A stretch of DNA of 20,209 nucleotides, taken from NCBI GenBank assembly GCA_948759685.1, contig CAQBGY010000029.1, positions 568 to 20,776 of the forward strand, read 5' to 3'. This document shows, one piece after another, positions 7,051 to 15,113 of the stretch. Within the stretch, counting starts at the first letter, position 1. Each line of letters opens with the position of its first letter. This DNA is from an uncultured Eubacterium sp. (lineage in GTDB: Bacteria; Bacillota_A; Clostridia; Lachnospirales; Lachnospiraceae). Under the pieces are notes generated by a model. It was not told where the DNA came from. It searched no databases and was given only the letters and a program-made list of their open reading frames with translations. Made by a program: the position numbers and the translations under genes.

Positions 7051-7704
7051 TTAATCCTCCAATCTATATCCAATGCGAAATACCGTCTTTATTTTATCAT
7101 CCCAGTGAAGTTTTCTTCTGATTCGCTGAATATGTGAGTCTAAGGTTCTAGTCTCTCCTGTAAACGGCTCATTCCAGACCTTCTCATAAAGCTGCTCTCT
7201 ATATAATGCTATATTTTTATTCCTTACCAATTCTAAAAGCAAATCATACTCTTTCATCGTAAGTTCTATGACCTGTCCATTTTGAAATACCTGCCTTGAA
7301 GCCATATCAATACTTACGTTTCCAATAACAATCTGTTTTGCGCCTTTGTCATATCTGCGTAACACAACCTCTACCCTTGCCAATAATTCCCCTACTTGAA
7401 AAGGCTTAACAATATAATCTTCTGCCCCTAATTTCAATCCTTTAATTTTATCCTCAAGGCTTCCCTTTGCAGTAATAAAAATAACCGGTGTATTTGTTGG
7501 CTTTAGATACTCAAGCAGTTCATATCCATGCACTTTAGGAAGCATAATGTCAAGAAGAACTAAATCAAATTTTTCTTTCTCAATATATTCTGCCCCCTGT
7601 GCTCCATCAAACGCACATCTGCAATGATATCCTTCATCTGTCAGGCTTTTATAGATTAAATTTGCAATTGCATTATCATCCTCAACGATTAATATCTTTA
7701 CCAT
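7051..7704 (-). CDS. OmpR/PhoB-family response regulator
   Basis: A DNA-binding transcription factor controlled by phosphorylation. The receiver domain (1-118) has the acidic pair D9/D10, phosphoacceptor D52 (LVLLDIMLP), T78 and K100 (VKPF). The winged-helix output domain (about 128-217) carries the usual LTMKEYDLLLELVRNKN and TLDSHIQRIRRKL segments. The 217-residue length is normal. The ATG at 7704 follows GAGGAG. It is the first gene of a three-gene operon and should act with the sensor kinase that follows one base later. An inverted repeat in its promoter (7738-7764) is a candidate autoregulatory site. Targets cannot be told from the sequence. Confidence 0.95.
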   Translation of the reverse strand: MVKILIVEDDNAIANLIYKSLTDEGYHCRCAFDGAQGAEYIEKEKFDLVLLDIMLPKVHGYELLEYLKPTNTPVIFITAKGSLEDKIKGLKLGAEDYIVKPFQVGELLARVEVVLRRYDKGAKQIVIGNVSIDMASRQVFQNGQVIELTMKEYDLLLELVRNKNIALYREQLYEKVWNEPFTGETRTLDSHIQRIRRKLHWDDKIKTVFRIGYRLED

Positions 7705-7732
7705 GTATATTTCTCCTCAATATTTTTAAATG

Positions 7733-7764
7733 TGTATAATTTAACACAAAGATGTGTCTAAATT
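7733..7764 (-). promoter_or_regulatory. Promoter and inverted repeat upstream of the two-component operon
   Basis: On the minus strand a -35 TAGACA (7755-7760), 16-bp spacer and -10 TATACA (7733-7738) lie about 30 bases before the regulator's start. An inverted repeat, AATTTA(g)ACACA pairing with TGTGTTAAATT (one bulged base, 7738-7764), spans the -35 and spacer. It could be a binding site for the regulator itself. Confidence 0.4.
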
Positions 7765-7839
7765 GTATTATTGACTATTGATGTTAGTCTGCACAAATTT
7801 TTATGGGAAGGTATAGAATGCTTTCACTCTACCTTTTAG

Positions 7840-7886
7840 AAAAAAGTAAGATAGGGAATGACTCACATGATTCATTCCCTATCTTA
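7840..7886 (-). terminator. Terminator of the pyrophosphatase gene
   Basis: On the minus strand a perfect 15-bp stem (arms 7872-7886 and 7847-7861) with a 10-base loop is followed by TTACTTTTTT-like sequence, with the T run at 7840-7845. It lies 12 bases after the pyrophosphatase stop codon and separates that gene from the two-component promoter. Confidence 0.88.
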
Positions 7887-7898
7887 TTCAAAAACTTC

Positions 7899-9947
7899 TT
7901 ACTTAAACAAATAATAATACAGCTGTGTCAAATATCCCTGAACCGGAAATGTCATTGCAAATACCAATGACACAATTGTCATCAATTTAATTAAAATATT
8001 AATAGATGGCCCGGAAGTGTCCTTGAACGGATCGCCTACGGTATCTCCTACGACTGCTGCCTTATGTGCTTCACTGCCTTTTCCTCCGGCAAACCCGCCT
8101 TCAATATATTTCTTGGCATTGTCCCATGCTCCACCTGAGTTTGCCATAAAAATAGCCATCATAACACCACAGACTAGCGCTCCACATAACATTCCACCCA
8201 AAGCTGCAGCTCCAAGTAAATATCCTACTGCAAGTGGTGTCACAACTGCCATAACTCCCGGCACAATCATCTCATGAAGGGCTGCCTGTGTCGAAATACC
8301 TACACATGACTTGTAATCGGGCTTTGATGTACCTTCAAGAATTCCTTTATCTTCTGCAAACTGACGACGAACTTCCTCAATCATTTTGTTTGCAGCTTTT
8401 CCAACAGAACTCATTGTAAGTGCTGAAAACATAAATGGGAGCATTCCTCCAATTAACAGTCCAACGACTACAGAAGCGGATAATATATTAATACTTGGCA
8501 GGTTTGCAACCTGAGAATAGGAAACAAACAGAGACAATGCCGTAAGGGCTGCAGAACCAATCGCAAATCCCTTTCCAATCGCTGCTGTTGTATTTCCGAC
8601 TGCATCTAATTTATCTGTAATATCCCTGACACTCTCATCAAGTCCAGACATTTCTGCAATGCCACCTGCATTATCAGCAATCGGTCCATAAGCATCTACT
8701 GCAATTGTCATACCTGTTGTCGATAGCATACCAACCGCTGCAAGAGCAATGCCGTACATTCCAAGAAACGCATAAGATACAAGAACACCAGCCACAATAA
8801 ACAAAATTGGAATAGCTGTAGACTTCATACCAACAGATAACCCGCTAATAATATTGGTAGCAGAACCCGTCTGCGAGCTGTCCGCAATCTGCTTAACGCT
8901 CTTATACTTTTCTGATGTGTACATTTCTGTAACCTTACCAATAGCTGTTCCTACTACCAGACCTGCCAGTACTGCCAGAAAAGCCCTGAACTGTCCAAAC
9001 AGCCAGTAACTTAATGCAGCAGAAGCAGCGATTTCTATTGCAGTTGCAGTATATTCCCCGATATTTAATGCTCTCTGTGGATCACTGCCTTTTTTCCCAC
9101 GGACAAAAAATGTAGCGACTACAGATGCTAATACACCGATAGCTGCCATGACAATCGGAAAGATAATACGTTCCATTCCAAAATCATCATCACCTGCTAC
9201 CAGAGATGCCACTGCTAAAGTAACTACAGAAACTAAAGCTCCTACATAACTCTCAAAAAGGTCCGCACCCATTCCGGCTACATCACCTACATTATCACCT
9301 ACATTATCTGCGATAACAGCCGGGTTACGTGGGTCGTCCTCCGGTATGCCTGCTTCAACCTTACCTACTAAATCTGCACCTACATCTGCGGCTTTCGTAT
9401 AGATACCGCCACCTACTCTGGCAAAAAGCGCAATAGATGATGCCCCCAGACTAAATCCCGTCAGAATGCTTACAGCTTCTTCTGTAAATCCAGTCGTATG
9501 CATTACGATAATCAATATTACACTCAATCCGAGAATACCAAATCCTACGACACAGAGTCCCATAACAGCGCCACCGGAAAATGCGATTGAAAGAGCTTTG
9601 TTCGTTCCCTTTTCTTTTGCAGCATTCGCTGTGCGGACATTTGCCTTTGTTGCGACATTCATCCCTACATACCCTGCCAACGTGGATAACACTGCGCCTG
9701 CAATAAAGCAGACTGCAGTCAGCCAGTCAATTCCAAATCCAAGAATCACAAAAAGTACAACGACAAATACAATTAGAATCTTGTACTCTGCAAACAGAAA
9801 TGCCCTTGCACCTTCAGCAATCGCTCCGGCTATATCTTTCATCTTATCATTTCCCGCATCGCATCTGTTTATTTTCACAGTCTTTAGTAATGCAAAAATA
9901 ACAGCGATAATTCCTGCCGCCGGAGCTAAATAAATTAAATTCTCCAT
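7899..9947 (-). CDS. hppA: Membrane-bound K+-dependent, probably Na+-pumping pyrophosphatase
   Basis: Hydrolyses cytoplasmic pyrophosphate and uses the energy to pump cations out of the cell. The 682 residues are mostly transmembrane helices, with the family signatures GGGIYTKAADVGADLVGKVE (179-198), IPEDDPRNPAVIADNVGDNVGD (201-222) and a C-terminal GDTVGDPFKDTSGPS that completes the Mg-PPi site. GNTTAAIGKG has alanine where K+-independent enzymes have lysine, so it should need K+. The glutamate in DLFESY (E232) is at the position found in Na+-pumping members; plant proton pumps carry it about one helical turn later. The ATG at 9947 follows AAAGGAG. It is monocistronic, with its own promoter and terminator. 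Family certain; ion choice inferred. Confidence 0.97.
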   Translation of the reverse strand: MENLIYLAPAAGIIAVIFALLKTVKINRCDAGNDKMKDIAGAIAEGARAFLFAEYKILIVFVVVLFVILGFGIDWLTAVCFIAGAVLSTLAGYVGMNVATKANVRTANAAKEKGTNKALSIAFSGGAVMGLCVVGFGILGLSVILIIVMHTTGFTEEAVSILTGFSLGASSIALFARVGGGIYTKAADVGADLVGKVEAGIPEDDPRNPAVIADNVGDNVGDVAGMGADLFESYVGALVSVVTLAVASLVAGDDDFGMERIIFPIVMAAIGVLASVVATFFVRGKKGSDPQRALNIGEYTATAIEIAASAALSYWLFGQFRAFLAVLAGLVVGTAIGKVTEMYTSEKYKSVKQIADSSQTGSATNIISGLSVGMKSTAIPILFIVAGVLVSYAFLGMYGIALAAVGMLSTTGMTIAVDAYGPIADNAGGIAEMSGLDESVRDITDKLDAVGNTTAAIGKGFAIGSAALTALSLFVSYSQVANLPSINILSASVVVGLLIGGMLPFMFSALTMSSVGKAANKMIEEVRRQFAEDKGILEGTSKPDYKSCVGISTQAALHEMIVPGVMAVVTPLAVGYLLGAAALGGMLCGALVCGVMMAIFMANSGGAWDNAKKYIEGGFAGGKGSEAHKAAVVGDTVGDPFKDTSGPSINILIKLMTIVSLVFAMTFPVQGYLTQLYYYLFK

Positions 9948-10013
9948 CCTTTTCTCCTTTCAATTCCCTGTAAAACAACTTTCCTTTTAAAAAAGTATGA
10001 TATGTTTGTTAAA

Positions 10014-10041
10014 ATTATAACAAAGTTTTTTAAATTTTCAA
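10014..10041 (-). promoter_or_regulatory. Promoter of the pyrophosphatase gene
   Basis: On the minus strand a -35 TTGAAA (10036-10041), 16-bp spacer and consensus -10 TATAAT (10014-10019) preceded by TG (extended -10). The leader to the ATG at 9947 is about 60 bases. A strong vegetative-type promoter by sequence. It sits in the 305-base AT-rich divergent region 9948-10252, which otherwise holds only the Lrp-gene promoter and operator candidate. Confidence 0.75.
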
Positions 10042-10170
10042 TACCATTCCATTATTGTTAATATATTACAGGCCTTTTTCTATTTAAATAAAATATATTT
10101 TTCACATTTTAGAACAAAAAATTCATTTCGTTCAATATCTTCATAAAATTATTTTATATTTTTTAAGTGT

Positions 10171-10213
10171 GTGCTATAATAAATGCATATTTGCAAAGTA
10201 TTTACTTTACAAA
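10171..10213 (+). promoter_or_regulatory. Promoter of the Lrp-type gene with leader palindrome
   Basis: An extended -10, GTGCTATAAT (hexamer at 10175-10180), has no good -35. Transcription should start near 10187. Directly there, arms TTTGCAAAGTA (10190-10200) and TACTTTACAAA (10203-10213) form a near-palindrome matching at 10 of 11 positions. Lrp/AsnC proteins often autoregulate, so this is a candidate operator; it could also fold as an RNA hairpin. Confidence 0.5.
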
Positions 10214-10252
10214 ATTAAATTTGACTGAAAAATATACGAAAGGAGTACTATT

Positions 10253-10708
10253 ATGAGACACGAATTAGATCATATTGATGAACAAATTATCAAATTACTT
10301 CATGACAATGCCCGCACCCCCCTAAAATCAATAGCAAGTCAGGTATTTTTATCATCCCCCGCTGTTTCGGCACGTATTGAACGTCTGGAACAGGCTGGAA
10401 TAATTACAGGTTATACTGCAAAGGTCAATCCCGCAGAGTTAGGTTATCATATTAAAGCTTTTATTAACCTCGAAGTAAATCCTGATCAGAAAAAAGACTT
10501 TTATCCATACATAAAAGAATGTACAAACGTTGTTGAGTGCAATTGTGTAACTGGAGATTACGCGATGTTAATAGAAGTAATGTTTAAGAGCACCGAAGAG
10601 CTGGATCACTTTATTGGTGACCTTCAGACCTTTGGAAGTACCAAAACACAGATCGTTTTTTCTACTTCAGTAGAACATCGTGGCATTCCTATGCCAAGGG
10701 ATAATTAA
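10253..10708 (+). CDS. Lrp/AsnC-family transcriptional regulator
   Basis: A feast-or-famine type regulator that binds DNA as a dimer or octamer and usually senses an amino acid. The 151 residues contain an N-terminal winged HTH (about 5-55; LDHIDEQIIKLLHDNARTPLKSIA, then the recognition segment SSPAVSARIERLE) and a RAM ligand-binding domain (about 65-145) with the conserved G101-D102-Y103 turn. Length is normal. The ATG at 10253 follows AAAGGAG. It is divergent from the pyrophosphatase gene and has its own terminator. The ligand and regulon are not evident; the leader palindrome suggests autoregulation. Confidence 0.93.
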   Translation: MRHELDHIDEQIIKLLHDNARTPLKSIASQVFLSSPAVSARIERLEQAGIITGYTAKVNPAELGYHIKAFINLEVNPDQKKDFYPYIKECTNVVECNCVTGDYAMLIEVMFKSTEELDHFIGDLQTFGSTKTQIVFSTSVEHRGIPMPRDN

Positions 10709-10721
10709 ATTGTATGTTAAC

Positions 10722-10762
10722 GGGATGTTGTTCTAAACTCACTAGTTCACATCCCATTTTTT
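10722..10762 (+). terminator. Terminator of the Lrp-type gene
   Basis: Arms GGGATGT (10722-10728) and ACATCCC (10749-10755) enclose a 20-base loop that can hold a small inner AACT/AGTT stem, and are followed by ATTTTTT (10756-10762). It lies 14 bases after the stop codon, before the nucleotidyltransferase gene. Confidence 0.75.
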
Positions 10763-10785
10763 GAAAAATATTATAGGGAGATATT

Positions 10786-11955
10786 ATGCATTATCAAAAC
10801 GAAACGAACTATATTATATATTTATTAAAATGTGCTATTGAAAAGGAAACTCCAAAAACTCCGGATACAACAATAGACTGGAATATCATATATCAACTAG
10901 CAAAAAAACATAAAATTATTCCTATTCTCTGTTTCGCTATTATAAAACTGCCAAAAGATTATATTCAAACAATTTTACATATGGAGTCATATATGTTGAT
11001 GTATAAACAAAATTTAGTCTTAGATGCAAATCGTTCTTATGAGACAGAGCATCTTAAATCTGTTTTTAATTCGCAGAAGATTGACTTTATTTTATTAAAA
11101 GGAAGTATCATCAAACATTACTATCCTGACACTTTTATGCGCCGCATGAGCGATATAGACATTTTATTCCGTGGTACTGATTTTAAAACTCTTGATACCA
11201 TTTTTGAAAACCTTGGATATAAAATTTTACAAAAAGGTGCCAAAGATACTGCTTATATCAATCCTGTCAATAATATTAAAATCGAAATGCAGCCCCATTT
11301 AATAGATATGGGATACTCTGAATGGTATGAATATTTACAAGACATTTGGGAAAAATGTTCGAATGACAAACATGAATATAAAATGAATTTAGAAGATTTC
11401 TATATCTATCATATTATTCACATGGCAAAACATTTTAAGAACGGCGGGATCGGACTGAATCATATTCTGGATATATACGTAATGAATCTGACTTTTAAAC
11501 CGATGGACTGGAGTTATATAGAAAACGAATTATTAAAAATAAACCTATATAAATTTAATCAAACAATGCAGGCTCTTGTACGTTATTGGTTTAATAACAA
11601 AAATACCATTAATTTTTCAAAAGAAGACATGGAAATGATTGCGGAATATGTTTTTGCTGGTGGTGCTTTTGGCACAAAAAAACAACAGGAAACAAATCAC
11701 ATTGTTACGAGAGGAGATCATAAACTCTCTTATCGTAAAAAAGTTTTTCCTAACAGTACAATAATGATAAACTATTATGGTGCGTTTTTAAAAAAGCACA
11801 AATACTTTTTACCTCTATATTGGATACGACTAAATTTTACACGTTTACTTAACTATAATAAAAAAACGAAACAGAGTATACACCATATGTCCTCCATTAC
11901 AGAATCAAATATTTCTAAAACTGAGAAAATATTTCATATATGCGGATTAAGTTAG
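10786..11955 (+). CDS. NTP_transf_5-type nucleotidyltransferase family protein
   Basis: A 389-residue member of the uncharacterised nucleotidyltransferase group (PF14907 type). The core is FILLKGSIIKHYYPDTFMRRMSDIDILF (101-128); the LKG loop and the metal-binding D123/D125 pair (MSDIDILF) are the family hallmarks. The rest is helical, with conserved HxxH-like segments (IYHIIHMAKHF, 207-217). No signal peptide or membrane segment. The ATG at 10786 follows GGGAG. Members often occur in polysaccharide or peptide-modification loci, and here it converges on the exopolysaccharide operon across a shared terminator. The substrate is unknown. It may be transcribed by read-through from the Lrp-type gene. 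Confidence 0.8.
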   Translation: MHYQNETNYIIYLLKCAIEKETPKTPDTTIDWNIIYQLAKKHKIIPILCFAIIKLPKDYIQTILHMESYMLMYKQNLVLDANRSYETEHLKSVFNSQKIDFILLKGSIIKHYYPDTFMRRMSDIDILFRGTDFKTLDTIFENLGYKILQKGAKDTAYINPVNNIKIEMQPHLIDMGYSEWYEYLQDIWEKCSNDKHEYKMNLEDFYIYHIIHMAKHFKNGGIGLNHILDIYVMNLTFKPMDWSYIENELLKINLYKFNQTMQALVRYWFNNKNTINFSKEDMEMIAEYVFAGGAFGTKKQQETNHIVTRGDHKLSYRKKVFPNSTIMINYYGAFLKKHKYFLPLYWIRLNFTRLLNYNKKTKQSIHHMSSITESNISKTEKIFHICGLS

Positions 11956-11971
11956 CATCTGCCTATATAAC

Positions 11972-12005
11972 AAAGGAAGTTCCATCACCTGATGGAACTT
12001 CCTTT
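11972..12005. terminator. Bidirectional terminator between convergent genes
   Basis: A perfect 16-bp inverted repeat, AAAGGAAGTTCCATCA and its complement, separated by two bases. In practice about 14 bp form the stem, with a short loop. A-rich and T-rich flanks suit both directions. It lies between the nucleotidyltransferase stop (11955) and the kinase stop (12012). Confidence 0.88.
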
Positions 12006-12011
12006 CGTTAT

Positions 12012-13715
12012 TTATTTTCCGATTTTTTTACTAAGAGAGTTTATTTGTGCTTCTTTCTCCGCTTCAGTTTTTGTTTTCTTATTACTCTCTTCTTTTAATA
12101 AAGCTTCTCTTTCTTCCTGTAAAGCTTTTCTCTGTTCTTCTGTTGTTTCTAACTGAATCTTCTTTGAAACACTCCGCTCTTTATTTCTAAATTCCTTATC
12201 CGATACGTGACCATAAGTTCCATAAGAATTACCATAACTGCCATAACCATATCCATATTTACCATAATATTTGCTTCCATATCCCTTTCGGTAACCATAG
12301 CCATAGTGTTTTCCGTATCCATAATGCTTGCCATATCCATAAGCAAGATTTAATTTACCTTCTGTATTATTTAATACACAACCAAGAATAGGAACTCTTG
12401 TATAAGAAAACTCCTGTAAAGTATCAATAATTTTATTTACTTTAACAAAATCTTCCTTAACTACATATACCATTGCATCGCTGTACTTCGCCAATATTGC
12501 CGCATCAGACAGTTCACTACATGGCGGAGCATCAATAATAACATAATCGACTACATCTCTGCTCTCTTCAATAAAGTGCTTCATTTGTGTAGAATTGAGA
12601 TACTTTGGCACATCTTTTGAGGACTCACTTGGCGCCAATGCCAGCACTCTGGTCCCTTCTATATTTACAATAGCATGACTACTTTTAATTTTCTTTTCCA
12701 GAAAATCCTCCATCTTATAACTATTAATCTTCTGGTCAATCATACTATGCAAAGTCGGCTTTCTCAAATCCCCATCAATAAGCATAACTTTCTTCTGACT
12801 TTTAGAAAGTGAATAAGCAAGATTTAGTGCAAAAGTACTCTTTCCTTCACCATCTAATGTACTAGTGACAAGAATAACCTTGTAATCATTTTTTTCTAAC
12901 TCCTTCTCGCATCTTGAGTTAATAGAACGCATTGCCTCTAAATATCTGAAACCTACTTCCTTATTTAAAATAGAACAATTTTTTAAATTTTTATTCTTTC
13001 CATTTAAAATTATCCCTGGTAAACTGCCAAGAAACGTTACATTCAACTGTTTTTCAACATCCTCTTTATTTCTAATTGTTTTTACAAAAAAGGCATAAGC
13101 AATACTTGGAATTACTCCAATAAACATTCCAATTAATGCGAACATAATAGTATAATCCATTGGATTATACGGATTCATTGGATTATCAACAACCACTGGT
13201 TCTTCCAATACATCAAGCTGGGTGTCTCCAATTACGAAATCTGCCACACTGCCATAATTCTTTAGCACAGATTGAATCACTTTATAATTCATTTCCGCAT
13301 CTGAACCAGACGCAACAATACTTAAAATGTTTGTATCTGGTACCGCTGATACTGTTATGACCGACGGCATGTAATTTACTCCCAAATCCTGCTTTATAAT
13401 TTCATAAAATAACTCATTATTAATTAAATAACCAAAACTTACACTTAAAATAGAAGCCAATTGGCTGTTATTTGTATAAGTCTTATCCTCCGAACCATCA
13501 TATTGTGGTGCAGTAATAGAAAAAGTAGCCTTTGTTTCATAACTTGGAACATAATGTTTTTTATAGCTCCTGTAACCTAACACTGCAAAAACAATCATAA
13601 AGGCTACCATAATCCACCATAATTTTTTAAAAGCCTTTAAAAAACTAGCCACAATCTGGGAAAGGTTTATTGGTTCTTTTCCATTATTAACCGATTCATT
13701 ATAACTATTCGTCAT
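12012..13715 (-). CDS. Wzz/BY-kinase fusion (polysaccharide co-polymerase, tyrosine autokinase) with Tyr-rich tail
   Basis: Controls export and chain length of the exopolysaccharide through cycles of tyrosine autophosphorylation. The N-terminal Wzz part has TM1 (32-48), an extracytoplasmic region, the proline-rich NPMNPYNPMDY (178-188) and TM2 (189-211). The cytoplasmic BY-kinase has Walker A GEGKST (289-294), Walker A' MLIDGDLRKP (311-320) and Walker B YVIIDAPP (391-398). A cluster of 16 tyrosines in YG/KHYG repeats spans 459-501. A charged, helix-like segment of about 65 residues follows (503-567), whereas most BY-kinases end near the cluster. Firmicutes commonly split Wzz and kinase; here they are fused. 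Its ATG overlaps the previous gene by 11 bases. Last gene of the operon. Confidence 0.93.
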   Translation of the reverse strand: MTNSYNESVNNGKEPINLSQIVASFLKAFKKLWWIMVAFMIVFAVLGYRSYKKHYVPSYETKATFSITAPQYDGSEDKTYTNNSQLASILSVSFGYLINNELFYEIIKQDLGVNYMPSVITVSAVPDTNILSIVASGSDAEMNYKVIQSVLKNYGSVADFVIGDTQLDVLEEPVVVDNPMNPYNPMDYTIMFALIGMFIGVIPSIAYAFFVKTIRNKEDVEKQLNVTFLGSLPGIILNGKNKNLKNCSILNKEVGFRYLEAMRSINSRCEKELEKNDYKVILVTSTLDGEGKSTFALNLAYSLSKSQKKVMLIDGDLRKPTLHSMIDQKINSYKMEDFLEKKIKSSHAIVNIEGTRVLALAPSESSKDVPKYLNSTQMKHFIEESRDVVDYVIIDAPPCSELSDAAILAKYSDAMVYVVKEDFVKVNKIIDTLQEFSYTRVPILGCVLNNTEGKLNLAYGYGKHYGYGKHYGYGYRKGYGSKYYGKYGYGYGSYGNSYGTYGHVSDKEFRNKERSVSKKIQLETTEEQRKALQEEREALLKEESNKKTKTEAEKEAQINSLSKKIGK

Positions 13716-15111
13716 AAACTTCTACCACCCTTTCCTCTAACATATGAAATACACTATTTTTATCCTTCATCTTTAAAACTTTATAATCATTTAATACACA
13801 TCCCAAAAATTTACATTCTGCATCATTCATGACATTAATACAGTTAATAATATCCCTTTCATAAGAAAAATCCTGTCGTATAACCAAAAGTGATAAATCT
13901 ACTAAATCGACTAATGCTTCCGTATCTGATACCATTGACATAGGCGGCGTATCGATAATTACATAATCCGCCATTTTTTTACATTTCCTGATAAGATCTT
14001 TCATAGCTCCTGATTTCATAAATTCATAAGTACTTGAATGTCCTTTAATAGGCATAATTAAGTCAATTCCAATGTCATCATGATACATAACTTCATCTAA
14101 ACCACATTCGCCCTGAAGAAGTTTAATCATATCTACCACTTCTGTTTTTGGAATATCCAACATCTTATACATTGCCGGTTTTCTCATATCTGCATCGATA
14201 ACAATGACCTTTTTACCTTCTTTTGCTAACGACAATGCTATGTTTAAAGCTACTGTAGATTTTCCTTCATTTTCACAAACACTGGATATCAAAACTGTGT
14301 TTTTATTTTGATTTCTTTCATTCTCATACTCAATTCTAATTCTAATATTATTAATTGACTCAATAAATTTTGTTGTTATAATCGGGCTGGTAATTAAAAG
14401 AGCCTTTACACTCTGAACAATTTTCGCCTTTACCGTACGATTTTTTCTTTCATGGTAAATAGTTCCCAATAGGTTTGTCTCCAGCTGTTCTTCCACCGCA
14501 GCTTCTGTTTTAATAGTTCTTCTCATAATACTGAGTGCTGCCAAAAGTAACATTGTAAAAAAACCACATATTATTCCCATAGTAACAGATTTTTTTCTTG
14601 GAGTTAAGGAATTATCCGGATGAGTAGCAACATTTGGAGCCTCCAATTGATCAAAAACTGCATCTGAAGTAAGATATCCTGATAACTCAGAATAATTGTC
14701 CATGATTGCCTGAATAGCCCTGAAGGAGATAATTGGATCACCTGTTGTCACTAAAACTTTCATAAGGTTTGTCTCCTCAATTAAAGAAACAGACATAGTT
14801 ATATCCAAATCTTTCAAATGTAAATCACTCCTTATCCTGTTTTTCATAATATCTGAATTTAATAAATTCTGAAAAACAGTAATAACACTTTGTGCCAGAC
14901 GTTTATTTGTATAAACATATCCTGAACTCTGCTTTGGTGTTACAACATAAATCGAAGAACTTGTGTATTGAGGAACAAAACTGGATTTAATATAAGCATG
15001 CGTAACTATTGTACCCATCACAGCGACTATCATAATAATCCAGAATCCTCTTATTAAGTCTTTTAATAAACTAAATAAATCGATATTTCTTAAATTAATT
15101 CCTTTTTTCAT
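13705..15111 (-). CDS. Wzz/BY-kinase-like fusion lacking the tyrosine cluster
   Basis: A 468-residue paralogue of the next gene. TM1 (about 23-40), an extracytoplasmic Wzz region and TM2 (178-196) precede an ATPase domain with Walker A NEGKST (281-286), Walker A' VIVIDADMRKP (302-312) and Walker B DYVIIDTPP (382-390), all intact. The C-terminus (440-468, ending EERVVEVYDE) has only two tyrosines, so it cannot autophosphorylate in the usual way. The Walker A has an asparagine where many BY-kinases have proline. Its ATG follows GGTGGAGGAA, which overlaps the Ig-like gene's stop, so translation is coupled. It may form mixed rings with the tyrosine-tailed paralogue as co-polymerase or phosphate acceptor-donor partner; that is inference. 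Confidence 0.9.
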   Translation of the reverse strand: MKKGINLRNIDLFSLLKDLIRGFWIIMIVAVMGTIVTHAYIKSSFVPQYTSSSIYVVTPKQSSGYVYTNKRLAQSVITVFQNLLNSDIMKNRIRSDLHLKDLDITMSVSLIEETNLMKVLVTTGDPIISFRAIQAIMDNYSELSGYLTSDAVFDQLEAPNVATHPDNSLTPRKKSVTMGIICGFFTMLLLAALSIMRRTIKTEAAVEEQLETNLLGTIYHERKNRTVKAKIVQSVKALLITSPIITTKFIESINNIRIRIEYENERNQNKNTVLISSVCENEGKSTVALNIALSLAKEGKKVIVIDADMRKPAMYKMLDIPKTEVVDMIKLLQGECGLDEVMYHDDIGIDLIMPIKGHSSTYEFMKSGAMKDLIRKCKKMADYVIIDTPPMSMVSDTEALVDLVDLSLLVIRQDFSYERDIINCINVMNDAECKFLGCVLNDYKVLKMKDKNSVFHMLEERVVEVYDE

Positions 15112-15113
15112 GA

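Noticed and set aside
9466..9933. Plus-strand open frame of 155 codons over the pyrophosphatase gene
   Set aside because: Low-complexity product rich in A, P, T and I, antisense to a certain gene; a shadow frame.
10746..10774. Good-looking promoter TTCACA-17-TATTAT before the nucleotidyltransferase gene
   Set aside because: Its start would fall near 10781, after the GGGAG ribosome site and five bases before the ATG, and the -35 lies in the Lrp terminator stem; probably chance.
12149..12346. Methionine-rich 65-codon open frame on the minus strand
   Set aside because: It is the shifted frame of the tyrosine-repeat codons of the BY-kinase tail; the repeat composition explains it.
12230..12350. 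Repeat block considered as CRISPR or minisatellite
   Set aside because: Units are short, in frame and encode the YG-rich kinase tail; there are no spacers.
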